Source of the DNA: Candidatus Protochlamydia naegleriophila
GTDB taxonomy: Bacteria; Chlamydiota; Chlamydiia; Chlamydiales; Parachlamydiaceae
DNA length: 64,000 nt
Assembly: GCF_001499655.1 (NCBI RefSeq)
Contig: NZ_LN879502.1
Coordinates: forward strand, 1,116,001-1,180,000
Reading direction: 5' to 3'
Shown here: positions 26,989 through 36,415 of the stretch, piece by piece
Layout of the letters: each line of letters opens with the position of its first letter
Position numbering within the stretch: position 1 is the stretch's first letter
Notes under the pieces: generated by a model
What the model saw: only the letters and a program-made list of their open reading frames with translations
Told to the model about the DNA's origin: nothing
Databases searched by the model: none
Program-made: the position numbers and the translations under genes

Positions 26989-27589
26989 AAAGATGGCCTT
27001 TTGGTAAGTCTTTTAGATGCTGCCATAGATCGATTCCGGCTTCTTGCAAGGCTTGTCGAAGGGCATTGACCGGCAATCCCATCACATTGTAGTAACAGCC
27101 TTCAATGCGATTGACAATCAGGCTTCCAGCGCCTTGAATCATATAGCCACCCGCTTTATCGGCGCAATGGAGAGAGTCTTGATAATAGTGGATTTGTTGG
27201 TCGGAAAGAGAGTTGAATAGGACGTGGGTGTCCTGTACCACATGGATCTCTTTATCCTGGTAGCAAAGAGTAATGCCTGTAAAGACAGTGTGCCAATGGC
27301 CGGCTAATTCACGCAAGTTCTGAAAGGCCTCTTCTTTATTGCGCGGTTTGCCAAAAATTTTGCCATCTTTGTAAACAATAGTATCGGCGGTGACAATGAT
27401 CTCTTGTGGAAAGCGACTTTTAAGTGAGTTCGCTTTACCGGCAGATAAAATAGTCACGTAAAGGCGAGGGTCACCATCAAAAGGAACGGAGTCTTCGTCA
27501 AATGAAGGACTAACTTGCTCGAAAGGGAGTGAGAAAAAATTTAAAATCTCTCTTCTTCTGGGGGATTGCGATCCTAAAATCAATTTCAT
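26981..27589 (-). CDS. maf: Maf-family nucleotide pyrophosphatase
   Basis: Maf proteins hydrolyse non-canonical or modified nucleoside triphosphates (dTTP/UTP-type in this subfamily). The 202 residues begin [19 protein letters not shown], the invariant S-x-S-P-R-R-x-E-L-L signature. They continue with [27 protein letters not shown] (catalytic Asp), [17 protein letters not shown] and [14 protein letters not shown] with the final NVMGLPV. All these are family landmarks. The first gene of a pair with the HEAT-repeat protein. Confidence 0.93.
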   Translation of the reverse strand: MKLILGSQSPRRREILNFFSLPFEQVSPSFDEDSVPFDGDPRLYVTILSAGKANSLKSRFPQEIIVTADTIVYKDGKIFGKPRNKEEAFQNLRELAGHWHTVFTGITLCYQDKEIHVVQDTHVLFNSLSDQQIHYYQDSLHCADKAGGYMIQGAGSLIVNRIEGCYYNVMGLPVNALRQALQEAGIDLWQHLKDLPKGHLCE

Positions 27590-27637
27590 GTGTCCAAACT
27601 TTTAAAACCTATTCACAATGAAAGAAGTGAATAGCTT

Positions 27638-27931
27638 CTAAGATAAAAAAACTTGAGGGAAAAGATAAATTGTATGTTTATCCAGATTAAGTTTAGGACA
27701 ATAAACTTGCAACTGAGATTTAATCGCCTGTTCAGTTTGTTTTAACTGTTCATAGGAGGATGCTTCCACAATAAACAGGCCAATGTATTCCCTTTCTTGC
27801 CAATAAGCCTGTGTTAAGGGCGTTTCGAGCTGCCAACGCTGTTTTAGGGTTTGCGATCCCTGACTTAGGTGAACGGCAATTTCACCCTGCAATAAATAGC
27901 CTAAAAAGATGCGGACTTCGAGTGATGACAT
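27638..27931 (-). CDS. Conserved-looking small hypothetical protein (97 aa)
   Basis: 97 residues, MSSLEVRIFLGYLLQGEIAV at the start. The pattern looks like one compact alpha/beta domain (a VRIFLGYLL strand, YIGLFIVEASSYEQLKQTEQAI strand-helix in part, then TIYLFPQVFLS). No membrane segment or signal is visible. It lies 48 nt upstream of maf on the same strand and is probably cotranscribed. No family identified. Confidence 0.55.
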   Translation of the reverse strand: MSSLEVRIFLGYLLQGEIAVHLSQGSQTLKQRWQLETPLTQAYWQEREYIGLFIVEASSYEQLKQTEQAIKSQLQVYCPKLNLDKHTIYLFPQVFLS

Positions 27932-28047
27932 GAACCAACTTTATAAGAAATTTATGCGAAATTTATTAAATAACAAGTTTACCCTGATAAGTTGTAATTA
28001 GCTGTACAATTCATTAAGAAGGTGTTTAAATCTTCTTGGGCGGAATT

Positions 28048-29031
28048 ATGATTGAGAGCATGCTGTCTCGATGGAATCCTTTGAATGTCTTCGGACTAGA
28101 GATGGAGTATGAAGATCTCATTCTTCACCCACTGCAGCCTAATGAAACGTTAATGCAAGACAGTCGGGGATGCATCCATCGTCTTAAAGTTCCTTCCAAA
28201 TATTCTTCTACATGGGAGATCATTGTCTTTTGGATTCAAACCCACCTTAATAAAAGTGGCCATTTGGATGCAATCGATAAGTTACTCTCTAATTTTGAGA
28301 CGAATACTTTGCAGAGCTCATTTTTGGTGTCCAAAGAGTTTAAGGTCATCAAGGCTAAGTTGGAATGCCTAAAATCTTTGAAAAATGACTATGCTTTTCA
28401 TTACCTTCACGTTGGCAATCCGCAAGCCATCGAACGCCGTCTAAAAGCTATCGAGCAAAAAGCGCTCTCAATTTTCGAAAATAGTGTGCAAAAAACGGCT
28501 TACGAGCAAGAAGAAGAGCGTAAAAAGGCCTTTTTGCAGTTTAGGGAAGAAATCGATTGTTATCTGGCTCAATTAGCCAAAGATCATCCCTTAAATCTGC
28601 AGAAAATAAGAGTTTTGCTGCTTGCTTCTCCCCAACATTTAATCAAACTCTTTGAAGATCACATCGCCTATACTCGGAGTCGCTTGCAAAAGATTGAGGC
28701 GTTTGCGGATCAAGTCGACCAGTTGAAACAAGATCATCAAGGAAAATTTACCATTCCCTTTCTTAAAGAACAGCTGAGGCAGCTGCGCATAAAATTGAGA
28801 AGAGAAATGGAGAATATCAGTCTTGAAATGAATGTCTTGATTGACAATCTCAAGATTAGCTATCGCATGGCGACTTTTAAAGAGGTGATAGCCGAGCTTT
28901 TAATCAGCCTCTATGTCGACCCCGAAGGAGTTGGAAATGTGAGAAACGGATTGATTGAGGGAAACTTAACTAGTCAAATCGAGCGAGTAAAGAGGCGATT
29001 GACAAAAGAGATCGAGCACCCAAGGTTGTAA
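28048..29031 (+). CDS. Hypothetical helical protein (327 aa)
   Basis: The ATG at 28048 gives 327 residues (MIESMLSRWNPLNVFGLEME); a TTG 12 nt upstream is also in frame. The N-terminal ~80 residues may form a small domain. From ~110 onward the sequence is long amphipathic helix with coiled-coil character (ERRLKAIEQKALSIFENSV, SRLQKIEAFADQVDQLKQD, QLRQLRIKLRREMENISLEM). No signal peptide. Family unknown. It is monocistronic and converges on the HEPN gene. Confidence 0.6.
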   Translation: MIESMLSRWNPLNVFGLEMEYEDLILHPLQPNETLMQDSRGCIHRLKVPSKYSSTWEIIVFWIQTHLNKSGHLDAIDKLLSNFETNTLQSSFLVSKEFKVIKAKLECLKSLKNDYAFHYLHVGNPQAIERRLKAIEQKALSIFENSVQKTAYEQEEERKKAFLQFREEIDCYLAQLAKDHPLNLQKIRVLLLASPQHLIKLFEDHIAYTRSRLQKIEAFADQVDQLKQDHQGKFTIPFLKEQLRQLRIKLRREMENISLEMNVLIDNLKISYRMATFKEVIAELLISLYVDPEGVGNVRNGLIEGNLTSQIERVKRRLTKEIEHPRL

Positions 29032-29112
29032 GCTTTACCCATCCGATTAACCCCAAGTTTTTGGTTCATCCACTCTAATTTAAAACAGGACTAACATCCT
29101 GATTAATCTTTC

Positions 29113-30486
29113 TTATACCTCTTGCAGCCTCTTTTTTAAAGACCGCTTAAAGTGCGGAGCAATGGCTTTCATTAAACGGTGATCGGTTGCGTGATCTAAG
29201 TGTTCGATAAGCTGTTCGCCGGTGTGTTGAATATCTGCTAATGGGGTTGGGATGAAGCGTATTTCATGGTTGTGTGGGGTGGAATAATATCTTTCGTACA
29301 TTGAAACAAATAAGCTGGTTAAGAGGTAAATGTCGGCATAAACCTCCTCTTTTTTACTCTCCTCTTCTGCCTGCTTGACGTAGACTTTTAGCTTGTTTAA
29401 GAGGCTTTCTTCGGTCCAAAAGAATAGAAGAATTTCTTCAGGGTGGATCCACTTGAAATCTGGCGGTGTATAGGGATCGTCATGGGTTGAATGCAATAAA
29501 TGATAACTGTAGAGCGTATAATAGGCCGAATAAATGAAGAGCTTAATGCCGATTAAGATGTGCGAAATTTCAAAGTTTGGGTTGATGCGAAAAAGGGGAT
29601 CGGGAGTGACCCCTCCATGAACAATCTTGCGCCTAACTTCATAGAAGTCATCGACCCATTTCCAGAATATTTCTAATGGTTTTGAAAACTTCAAATGAAG
29701 GAGGGGACGCACCTTGTGTTTAAAGTCGGCAGTTACCTGCTTGTCGTTGATGTCAAATAAGGCCTCAAAGCTCGAAGCCAGGAAAATGACATCTTCTGGT
29801 TCGAATAATTCTTCTGAAAAATGGAGCCCTTTTTCAACTAAATTCACAAAGCGTTGAAAGAAGCGATCAACGAGATAGCGGATCGAGCGAATCAGCCTTT
29901 TATAGGCGTGAACGATGGTAGAATCCATGGGAGGGGTGTTTTCTTCGTAAATGGCCGAAAGTGTTTTACCCAGCCCCTTGCAAATCTCTTGATCAAAAAG
30001 GTTAATGCAGACCGTCTCTTCCCGGTAAGTCTCGTTGATATAGAGGTTTTCCCAATTTTGCCGCGCTTGAATGAAATCTAGCGAGGAAGGGATGATTTTT
30101 CGAAAGGCATTGAAAGAAGGGATTTCATTGCTGTAGTAAAGATCGCGAAAGATGCATGCGAAATAGAGAAGGTAAAGTGAGTCGATTAAGACTGCCTCTC
30201 TTTGGCTTTGAGGAACGTAATTGGAAATGGAAAGGCAGGTTGTTCCGGCAAGATTCAATTTAATCGTATTGATCCATTTAATTTTTTTCTCGCCACTTTG
30301 TGCTTTAATTTGTCCAATAGATGCCATATACGCTTCAAAAGCTGCATGATACTCTTTTTCGACGTATTGAGTATATTTAGATGCCGGCCAGAAACGAACG
30401 GGGCCAATCTGAATGCTCGCTTCTTGTGCGAGTTCGACGAATGGAAGGCATGCATAGATTTGATAGTGTGGGGAATCTTTTGTCAT
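29113..30486 (-). CDS. ApeA-like HEPN-domain protein
   Basis: 457 residues from the ATG at 30486, set by GAAGGAG about 7 nt upstream. Residues ~225-330 fit the ApeA-type HEPN domain: an ASSFEALFDIND helix, a FKHKVRPLLHLKF helix and the hallmark YEVRRKIVHGG, which supplies the R-x4-H ribonuclease motif. HEPN proteins of this kind cut RNA in phage defence or stress responses. The N-terminal half (QIYACLPFVELAQEASIQIG) may be sensory, and the C-terminal helices are unassigned. No partner nucleotidyltransferase or antitoxin gene lies nearby. The function in this organism is inferred. Confidence 0.6.
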   Translation of the reverse strand: MTKDSPHYQIYACLPFVELAQEASIQIGPVRFWPASKYTQYVEKEYHAAFEAYMASIGQIKAQSGEKKIKWINTIKLNLAGTTCLSISNYVPQSQREAVLIDSLYLLYFACIFRDLYYSNEIPSFNAFRKIIPSSLDFIQARQNWENLYINETYREETVCINLFDQEICKGLGKTLSAIYEENTPPMDSTIVHAYKRLIRSIRYLVDRFFQRFVNLVEKGLHFSEELFEPEDVIFLASSFEALFDINDKQVTADFKHKVRPLLHLKFSKPLEIFWKWVDDFYEVRRKIVHGGVTPDPLFRINPNFEISHILIGIKLFIYSAYYTLYSYHLLHSTHDDPYTPPDFKWIHPEEILLFFWTEESLLNKLKVYVKQAEEESKKEEVYADIYLLTSLFVSMYERYYSTPHNHEIRFIPTPLADIQHTGEQLIEHLDHATDHRLMKAIAPHFKRSLKKRLQEV

Positions 30487-30620
30487 GGCCATCTCCTTCA
30501 ATGAGCTTGACCTATCTTTTGCAAATAAGATGCCAACTTTTTTTGATCATCATTTCCTGCAATAGACTAAATGATCTGGGAAGAATGCATGGTAAATGTT
30601 TGTGAAAATGCGCGAAATGA

Positions 30621-30649
30621 GAAAGGCAGACCCAAAGGGTCTGCCTTTC
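30621..30649 (-). terminator. Terminator hairpin of omcB
   Basis: Perfect 13-bp stem GAAAGGCAGACCC / GGGTCTGCCTTTC with a 3-nt loop, 28 nt after the omcB stop. Confidence 0.75.
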
Positions 30650-30676
30650 AGAGAACTGATTCAGAGAATCAGAGTC

Positions 30677-32596
30677 TTAGTTCACAATCAAGCTTTCTTC
30701 TTGTGTGATCGGATTCTTAATGAAATCCGAGCTTACTTGTACTTTAGGACGTAGGTCACCGCGGCCATTGGCCTTAACTGTGACATAGTATTCAAGTGTT
30801 TGACGAGGAGCTAGATTTGGGAATGGAGCAAATGTTACTGTTTGTCCATTCAACTGTGCAGCAGATGCGCCAGATGCATTGACTGGGGCTAATTCTGCTG
30901 GGAAGTTGACAACAACGTTAACATTTGAATCATACTCTTGACCTTTGTTGGTGACAACAACTTTAAAGCGGCTTGTCTCACCGACGCAGATTGGGTTATC
31001 TGAATTTGTGATGCAGATATCAAGAGCTGGACGTCCTTTCCAATGTGTACCAAATTCGCAGCAAGAGTTGCAGCCTTCACAGTTTGTGAGGTTGACTCTG
31101 TTTACGAAGTAGCCAGGTGTGCAAGTTGTCAACGTGATGTTGAATGTTACTTTTTCACCAGCTTTTAACTCTCTGAGCTTCCAAACTGCTTGTTTGCCGC
31201 AGATGTTAGCGCCAGGAGCTGTCACGATGCTTGTTGTAGAAGGAGCCATATCTGTTACGACAACTTCATGCAAGGACTTGTCACCTGTGTTAACAACTGT
31301 GATTTGGTAGTCAGCATTTTGGCCAATAGGTACTTCTTTTGGTCCAACTTTTTGACACTCAACTTGGCAGCAAGCAACACATGTGCAAGCTTCGCAAGAT
31401 GTTTGGTTTGCATTGCAAGCAGATACGATCGCTGTGTTGCAAACATTTCCACGACGGCATGCATTGACGCAGAAGTTAACTTTCTTCGTTTGGCAAGCTT
31501 CTAGTGTGCCTAACTTGAAGTTAAGTGTTCTTTGGCCGCTGGCATGTTCTACACCTTCTGGGAGATTGTCTGTGACGACAACATCTTCAGCTGGGCATGT
31601 ACCGATGTTTGTAACTGTGATTGTGTAATTGATTGGCTCGCCTGGGCCAACTTCAGCTGGAGCGCACTTCTCGCAAACGAGAACTGGTTTTGCACACAAG
31701 AGAGCGCAGAAGGCAACTGGTGTTGCTTTTACGCAGAAGCATGTGCAAAGATCGCCTTCTCTTTCACTCTTCAACCAGATTCTGGCTGGGATAGTTTGGC
31801 CTTTATTGATGCTGCCAAATTGCCAAACGAGGTTACGACCTTCCATTCTAGCTTCAGGCTGGCTTCTCATATAAGTAACGCCTTCTGGAAGCGTAGTTGT
31901 CAAGATAACTTCGCAAACATCGCAGCAAGCTGTGATTTCGAGATCTAAAGGATATTGATCACCAAGGATGCACATCTTTGGGTTTTTCGCTCTGACTGTT
32001 ACACCATTGCAAGAGCACTCGCCTGATGGGCCAAATTTACATGGCTTCAAAGGAGCTGCACACTTAGATGGGCAATTGTCTACAGGAGGGCAAACTGGCT
32101 TGCATGGAGGAGGACATACAGGTTTGCATGGCTCTGGTGGGCAAAGAGGTTTGCATGGCTCTGGAGGACAAATTGGCTTACATGGCTCTGGTGGGCACAT
32201 TGGTTTGCAAGGTGGCGGACATACAGGCTTGCAAGGTGGTGGGCAAACTGGTTTGCATGGTGGAGGACATGGCTTTGGTGGGCATGGCTCTGGGCAAACT
32301 GGCTTACATGGAGGAGGACATGCTGGTCTGCATGGCTCAGCCATTGGTCTTGGAGGAGGACATACTTGTTCGCATGGCTCATCGCAGATTGGTCTTGGTG
32401 GAAGACAGATAGGTTTGCAAGGCTCTGGACAAGGCTTGCATGGAGGCGGACATACTGGCTTGCATGGCTCGCAAACAGGAGCGCATGGTTCGCAACAGTC
32501 ATCACTGTAACGGTTTGAACCGGAACAGCCTGTCCAAAGAAGTGCCGAAACACCTAAAAAAACCAACGAGGCTAATATCCCTAGTTGTTTTCTCAT
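30677..32596 (-). CDS. omcB: OmcB-type 60-kDa cysteine-rich outer-membrane protein
   Basis: OmcB forms the disulfide-crosslinked outer-envelope complex that stiffens chlamydial elementary bodies. The 639 residues have an N-terminal export signal with a lipobox-like Cys24 (ALLWTGC). Residues ~34-179 are almost purely Pro/Cys/Lys/Glu repeats (CPPPCKPVC, CPPEPCKPIC), followed by three DUF11-like beta repeats. These contain PINYTITVTNIGTCPAEDVV, NADYQITVVNTGDKSLHEVV and TSRFKVVVTNKG, with many cysteines between. The domain set and neighbouring omcA are as in Chlamydia. The Pro/Cys block is striking in length. The start is fixed by AAGGAGTC 6 nt upstream. Confidence 0.92.
   Translation of the reverse strand: MRKQLGILASLVFLGVSALLWTGCSGSNRYSDDCCEPCAPVCEPCKPVCPPPCKPCPEPCKPICLPPRPICDEPCEQVCPPPRPMAEPCRPACPPPCKPVCPEPCPPKPCPPPCKPVCPPPCKPVCPPPCKPMCPPEPCKPICPPEPCKPLCPPEPCKPVCPPPCKPVCPPVDNCPSKCAAPLKPCKFGPSGECSCNGVTVRAKNPKMCILGDQYPLDLEITACCDVCEVILTTTLPEGVTYMRSQPEARMEGRNLVWQFGSINKGQTIPARIWLKSEREGDLCTCFCVKATPVAFCALLCAKPVLVCEKCAPAEVGPGEPINYTITVTNIGTCPAEDVVVTDNLPEGVEHASGQRTLNFKLGTLEACQTKKVNFCVNACRRGNVCNTAIVSACNANQTSCEACTCVACCQVECQKVGPKEVPIGQNADYQITVVNTGDKSLHEVVVTDMAPSTTSIVTAPGANICGKQAVWKLRELKAGEKVTFNITLTTCTPGYFVNRVNLTNCEGCNSCCEFGTHWKGRPALDICITNSDNPICVGETSRFKVVVTNKGQEYDSNVNVVVNFPAELAPVNASGASAAQLNGQTVTFAPFPNLAPRQTLEYYVTVKANGRGDLRPKVQVSSDFIKNPITQEESLIVN
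32060..32497 (-). repeat. Imperfect tandem repeat encoding the OmcB Pro/Cys block
   Basis: DNA repeats of about 24-27 nt encode units such as CKPVCPPP and CKPICPPEP roughly fifteen times. Runs of near-identical units could expand or contract by slippage. It is coding sequence, not a CRISPR array. Confidence 0.85.
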
Positions 32597-32789
32597 TAAA
32601 GACTCCTTGTGTTAAGGTCTTGGTTGTACGAAGATTTTTTAGATAATTCTTTTTGACTTTTAATTTTCGCGTCAGTATCGTTACATGCCCTATACAATTC
32701 ATTGAATGGTTTGGCTAAGAAAGAGTGAGATGAATCGACCATTTCTAAACCCCTATTGCCACTCATGATTCGTATTTGATTGCGAAACA

Positions 32790-32805
32790 GTTAATCAGGT
32801 GTCGT
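32790..32805 (-). promoter_or_regulatory. Shared upstream motif, omcB copy
   Basis: Plus-strand GTTAATCAGGTGTCGT, about 195 nt before omcB, matches the omcA-upstream copy (33284-33299) at 15 of 16 positions, including an identical 12-nt core ATCAGGTGTCGT. It may be a common regulator site or promoter element for the two envelope genes. Confidence 0.4.
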
Positions 32806-32930
32806 GTGCACGTTGAATACTTCGCATTCACATAGGACTCATCAGTTGGATTAACGTGAGCTTTAGTGTTCGACTCTTTCAATTCACACAAGTCCTTTTT
32901 TTGCCAATTTATTTAGGCTTTATATAACTA

Positions 32931-32954
32931 AGCAGAGAGGTTGCCCCCTCTGCT
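32931..32954 (-). terminator. Hairpin downstream of omcA
   Basis: The outer stem AGCAGAG / CTCTGCT encloses a G/C-rich inner part (AGG with CCC) and a short loop, 36 nt after the omcA stop. Confidence 0.5.
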
Positions 32955-32990
32955 TTTAGGTTTCGCATGCTATGGCACGCAAATTGCATG

Positions 32991-33185
32991 TTAGTAGCAG
33001 CACTCGTTGTCGTAGTATCTTGGCTCACACTTAGGAGGGCATACTGGCTTTGGACAACATGGTCTTGGTTCGCAGCAACGTGGCTTTGGTGGGCATGGCT
33101 CGCAGCATGGGTCGCGATCGCAGCAGCAGCTAGATAAAGACATAACCAAAGCTGCCAATACGCTGAAACCTAAGATTTTTTTCAT
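32991..33185 (-). CDS. omcA: OmcA-type small cysteine-rich lipoprotein
   Basis: 64 residues: a lipoprotein signal MKKILGFSVLAALVMSLSSC with the lipobox LSSC (lipidated Cys20). A very Cys/Pro-rich mature part follows (CCCDRDPCCEPCPPKPRCCE and more), 17 cysteines in all. This is the size and design of OmcA, the ~9-kDa lipoprotein crosslinked with OmcB in the elementary-body envelope. An AGGAG lies 8 nt before the ATG. It sits upstream of omcB on the same strand, the order known from Chlamydia. Confidence 0.9.
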   Translation of the reverse strand: MKKILGFSVLAALVMSLSSCCCDRDPCCEPCPPKPRCCEPRPCCPKPVCPPKCEPRYYDNECCY

Positions 33186-33584
33186 ACAAGAACTCCTGTT
33201 AGTTTTTAGAGTTTAAAGGATAACTTTTCGTTTTCGTTTCTTATTACCCCTTCCTAGATCGACTTTTCTCTTCATGCGGACATGTTGATCAGGTGTCGTC
33301 TAACAAAAAAGGATTTAACTCCTTTAAATACCCCTTAGGAATTAATTCTTCCAGAAGATTTTTATTATCAAGCTTTGGTTTTGAATAAAATAATGTTTAA
33401 GTGGTTGTGATCCAATCCGATAGAAAATATTGCAGAGTGTAAAAAAAATCTTGCCGTAATGGTATAAAAAAAACTTGATAAAAAAAGGGAGAGGGGGTGC
33501 GGAGTAATCCTGATGAGGACGTTTTTTGCTGAATTTTATTATAAGTGCGTAAAAATCATTCGTTTGGCGAACGGAGGATGGATC
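33186..33584. other. omcA upstream / nadK downstream region
   Basis: 399 nt with the omcA leader, the second copy of the shared motif and AT-rich sequence with A-runs (33440-33490). No confident -35/-10 pair and no gene were recognised. Confidence 0.4.
33284..33299 (-). promoter_or_regulatory. Shared upstream motif, omcA copy
   Basis: Plus-strand GTTGATCAGGTGTCGT, about 100 nt before omcA. See the omcB copy. A GGGG followed by a TA-rich hexamer occurs about 50 nt further downstream in both leaders. Confidence 0.4.
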
Positions 33585-34427
33585 CTAAGTCTTAAGCCGT
33601 CCTTGCCAGCCTAATTTTTCACGCAAGGTGGAGAAATAGTCATGCCTGGATAAGCTTACCAGATTGAAGGTTTGGTTGGAAAGGTGAGCGGTAAATACTT
33701 CGTCGGTAGATAGACTAAAGCTTGCTATGCCGTCGGCAGAGACTTCTACGGGTGGAAGGGCACTTAGATAGCGCACCTGGAGGGATTTTTTTGGCATCAG
33801 CACAATGGGGCGATTGGAAATGGTATGCGGGCAAATAGGGGTCAGGACAAAAGCGTTGAGCTCGGGTGTTAAAATGGGCCCTCCGGCTGCAAGCGAATAG
33901 GCTGTCGATCCACTGGGTGTGGAAATAATCAATCCATCTGCTGAAAAAGTATTGAGATAGCGTTCATCTACATAAACGGCAAGATCGATCAGGCAAGGGT
34001 TTTGAGCGCGATGAATGACGACTTCGTTGACTGCAAAGCAGTTTGATCCAGTTGTTGTGATTCCCTCCATCACCATTCTTTTTTGCACATGGTAATGCCC
34101 ATTTAGCAGGTCTTGGAGGCTTGGATAAATGTCGTGGAGAGGAATGTCGGCTAGAAAGCCCAGGCTACCTAGATTGATTCCAAGCAGAGGAGCTTGGAGA
34201 GTCGGATGGCGATGAACGAGGCGTAAAATGGTACCATCTCCGCCTAATGAAATGCGAAAATTAATCTGGTCTTGATTGACTTGTGAGAGGGGATCTGCGC
34301 CGATTGTTTGAGTGTGCCGATCTTCAGCAACCACTCGCACACCTTTTTCAGCCAAAAATTGGCAAATTTCGGTGGCAATCTTTAGAGAAGAGTTTTTGCT
34401 TTCATTGGGAAATAACGCAATCATCAT
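33585..34427 (-). CDS. nadK: NAD kinase
   Basis: NadK phosphorylates NAD to NADP. The 280 residues contain RISLGGDGTILRLVH (the GGDGT ATP/NAD motif), PLLGINLGSLGFLADI, CFAVNEVVIHR, the FSADGLIISTPSGSTAYSLAAGGPI block and the later LTPICPHTISNRP. These are the standard family motifs in order. Two adjacent ATGs (34427 and 34424) could each start it. It lies 77 nt downstream of dxs with a hairpin between, so it may be partly uncoupled from dxs. Confidence 0.95.
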   Translation of the reverse strand: MMIALFPNESKNSSLKIATEICQFLAEKGVRVVAEDRHTQTIGADPLSQVNQDQINFRISLGGDGTILRLVHRHPTLQAPLLGINLGSLGFLADIPLHDIYPSLQDLLNGHYHVQKRMVMEGITTTGSNCFAVNEVVIHRAQNPCLIDLAVYVDERYLNTFSADGLIISTPSGSTAYSLAAGGPILTPELNAFVLTPICPHTISNRPIVLMPKKSLQVRYLSALPPVEVSADGIASFSLSTDEVFTAHLSNQTFNLVSLSRHDYFSTLREKLGWQGRLKT

Positions 34428-34449
34428 AAGCTTACGGCTACCTTAGAGA

Positions 34450-34484
34450 ATGTCTTGAAAAACCCAGAAAAGTTTTCAAGACAT
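34450..34484 (-). terminator. Hairpin between dxs and nadK
   Basis: Perfect 12-bp stem ATGTCTTGAAAA / TTTTCAAGACAT with an 11-nt loop, right after the dxs stop. A T-run follows only on the plus-strand side. Confidence 0.55.
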
Positions 34485-34504
34485 TTTTCCCTTTTATGCT
34501 GCTT

Positions 34505-36415
34505 TTATATATTAATGGCTTGAGAAGAGCCTGTGAGTGCTAAATTAAAATGGGATTGAATTTGCTTAACAATCTTCTCAGGAACCAATCCTATCTCATT
34601 TAATAGATCTTTGTTGCTTCCGTGGTCTAAGAAGGTTTCGGGAATTCCCAAATTCAAGACTTGAACTTGGTTGAATCCTTGCTTCATCAAGAAATTGTTG
34701 ACAATCGAGCCCATTCCAGCGACTACGCAGTGCTCTTCAATAGTCACAATCTTGTTATGAGTCAAAAGTAAGCGGCAGAGAAGGTCTGCATCGAGGGGCT
34801 TTACAAAAACAGGGTCTAATACAGTAGCTTCGATGCCATTTTCGGCGAGCAAGTCTCGGGCTTTTAAGGCTGTTGCATTCATGTGCCCAAGCGCAATGAT
34901 GAGAAGATCTTTTCCTTCAACGAGGACTTCTCCCTTGCCAAGCTCTCTCTCTTTAATCGGCTCATTGGGCTCATCGGTTGCTAAATTCGGGTAACGAATG
35001 GCTACAGGCCGCTTCCATGAAAAGGCAGACTCCATGAGTTCTTTTAAGACGTGGCCGTTGCGCGGCTGAGTAATAATCATATTGGGCATTGCATTGAGGA
35101 AGGAAATGTCGTAAATGCCATGATGAGTTGCACCATCTGGGCCTGAAATACCGGCCCGGTCAATTGCAAATACAACAGGGAGTTCTTGGAGGCAGACGTC
35201 GTGAAAAAGGTTGTCAAAAGCGCGCTGCAAGAAAGTTGCATAAATCGATGTGACAACTTTCATTTTCCTTCCATAAGCGATCCCTCCTGCATAGGTAACT
35301 GCATGGGACTCGGCTATTCCAACATCTAAGCAGCGCTCGGGAAAGGCTTTCATAAATTCATCAAGGCAGGAACCTGCCGACATGGCCGGAGTGACTGCTA
35401 CAACGCTTGGATCTTTTTCCGCCATTTTTAAAAGGTGGGTTCCAAATACTTTAGGGAAAGTTGGATTGCTTGTCGGGTTTGGCAGAAATTTTCCCGTATC
35501 GCGGCTAAAAGGCTTGGCTCCATGGTAAGATATAGGATTTTTAATGGCTTCATCCATTCCTTCGCCTTTTCTCGTTAATACGTGAATGACGACTGGCCAG
35601 GTTGAATCTTTGACTCCTTCGAGTACATCGACGAGTTTTTTCACGTCATGCCCGTCAATGGGGCCAATATATGACAAGCCATATTGTTCGAAATAGGCGG
35701 CTGGGCTTACAAGGTTCTTTAAGGATTCGGTGATTTTATGCCCTTGCTGCGAAAGAAGGGGACCATAGCTTGGGATTTTAGAAACGATGGTGTCAAGTTC
35801 CTGATAAATCTTGTTGGTTGTTGGATTGCTTAATAGGCGGCTTAAAATATGGGTGATGGCGCCTACATTTTTAGAAATAGACATCGCATTGTCATTGAGA
35901 ATGACAATAAAGCGTTTGAGATCCCTTGAAACATTGTTAAGCGCCTCTAAAGCTAAACCACAGGTCAGCGTGGCATCGCCAATGATTGGGACAACGTATT
36001 CTTGTCTTTTAGTTAAATCTCGATTTTTGGCAACACCCAAAGCTAATGAAAGGGCTGTTCCGGCATGCCCTGCATGAAAGTGGTCGTGAGGCGACTCTTT
36101 TGGGTGGCAAAAGCCGCACAATCCTTTGAATTGCCTAATTTCGTCAAAGCGGTCATTGCGGCCGGTTAGAAGCTTATGCACATAGGTTTGATGGCTCACG
36201 TCCCAAATGAATTTATCATCTGGGGAATCGAACACTTTGTGAAGGGCTAAGGTGAGTTCAACTACACCAAGATTAGAGGCTAAGTGCCCCCCATTGACGG
36301 ACAACACTTCAATGATGCGATGGCGGATCTCAGAAGCTAATTGATTGAGTTCTTGAATCGATAGATTTTTAATGTCTTCAGGCGAGTTAATTGAGGAAAG
36401 AAAAGCTTTTTTCAT
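34505..36415 (-). CDS. dxs: Dxs, 1-deoxy-D-xylulose-5-phosphate synthase
   Basis: Dxs is the first enzyme of the MEP isoprenoid pathway (pyruvate plus glyceraldehyde-3-phosphate, TPP-dependent). The 636 residues show [38 protein letters not shown], the TPP motif region [17 protein letters not shown] followed by [18 protein letters not shown], and the C-terminal transketolase domain ([20 protein letters not shown]). The usual GDG of the TPP motif reads GDA here, a substitution I believe also occurs in other chlamydial Dxs proteins. dxs is followed by nadK, and xseB/xseA lie upstream on the same strand. Confidence 0.95.
   Translation of the reverse strand: MKKAFLSSINSPEDIKNLSIQELNQLASEIRHRIIEVLSVNGGHLASNLGVVELTLALHKVFDSPDDKFIWDVSHQTYVHKLLTGRNDRFDEIRQFKGLCGFCHPKESPHDHFHAGHAGTALSLALGVAKNRDLTKRQEYVVPIIGDATLTCGLALEALNNVSRDLKRFIVILNDNAMSISKNVGAITHILSRLLSNPTTNKIYQELDTIVSKIPSYGPLLSQQGHKITESLKNLVSPAAYFEQYGLSYIGPIDGHDVKKLVDVLEGVKDSTWPVVIHVLTRKGEGMDEAIKNPISYHGAKPFSRDTGKFLPNPTSNPTFPKVFGTHLLKMAEKDPSVVAVTPAMSAGSCLDEFMKAFPERCLDVGIAESHAVTYAGGIAYGRKMKVVTSIYATFLQRAFDNLFHDVCLQELPVVFAIDRAGISGPDGATHHGIYDISFLNAMPNMIITQPRNGHVLKELMESAFSWKRPVAIRYPNLATDEPNEPIKERELGKGEVLVEGKDLLIIALGHMNATALKARDLLAENGIEATVLDPVFVKPLDADLLCRLLLTHNKIVTIEEHCVVAGMGSIVNNFLMKQGFNQVQVLNLGIPETFLDHGSNKDLLNEIGLVPEKIVKQIQSHFNLALTGSSQAINI

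Larger units (their letters stand above)
32597..32990. other. omcA-omcB intergenic region
   Basis: 394 nt containing the omcB leader, the motif at 32794-32805 shared with the omcA upstream region, and a hairpin just after omcA. No further gene was seen. Confidence 0.5.

Noticed and set aside
32060-32497. Regularly repeated short units resembling a CRISPR array
   Set aside because: Repeats are contiguous, variable in unit length and encode in-frame Pro/Cys units of OmcB; there are no unique spacers and no cas genes.
31968-32510. Long plus-strand frame opposite omcB, rich in Gly, His and Leu
   Set aside because: It is the mirror of the OmcB Pro/Cys repeat in another frame; the minus-strand product has a signal, family domains and a ribosome-binding site.
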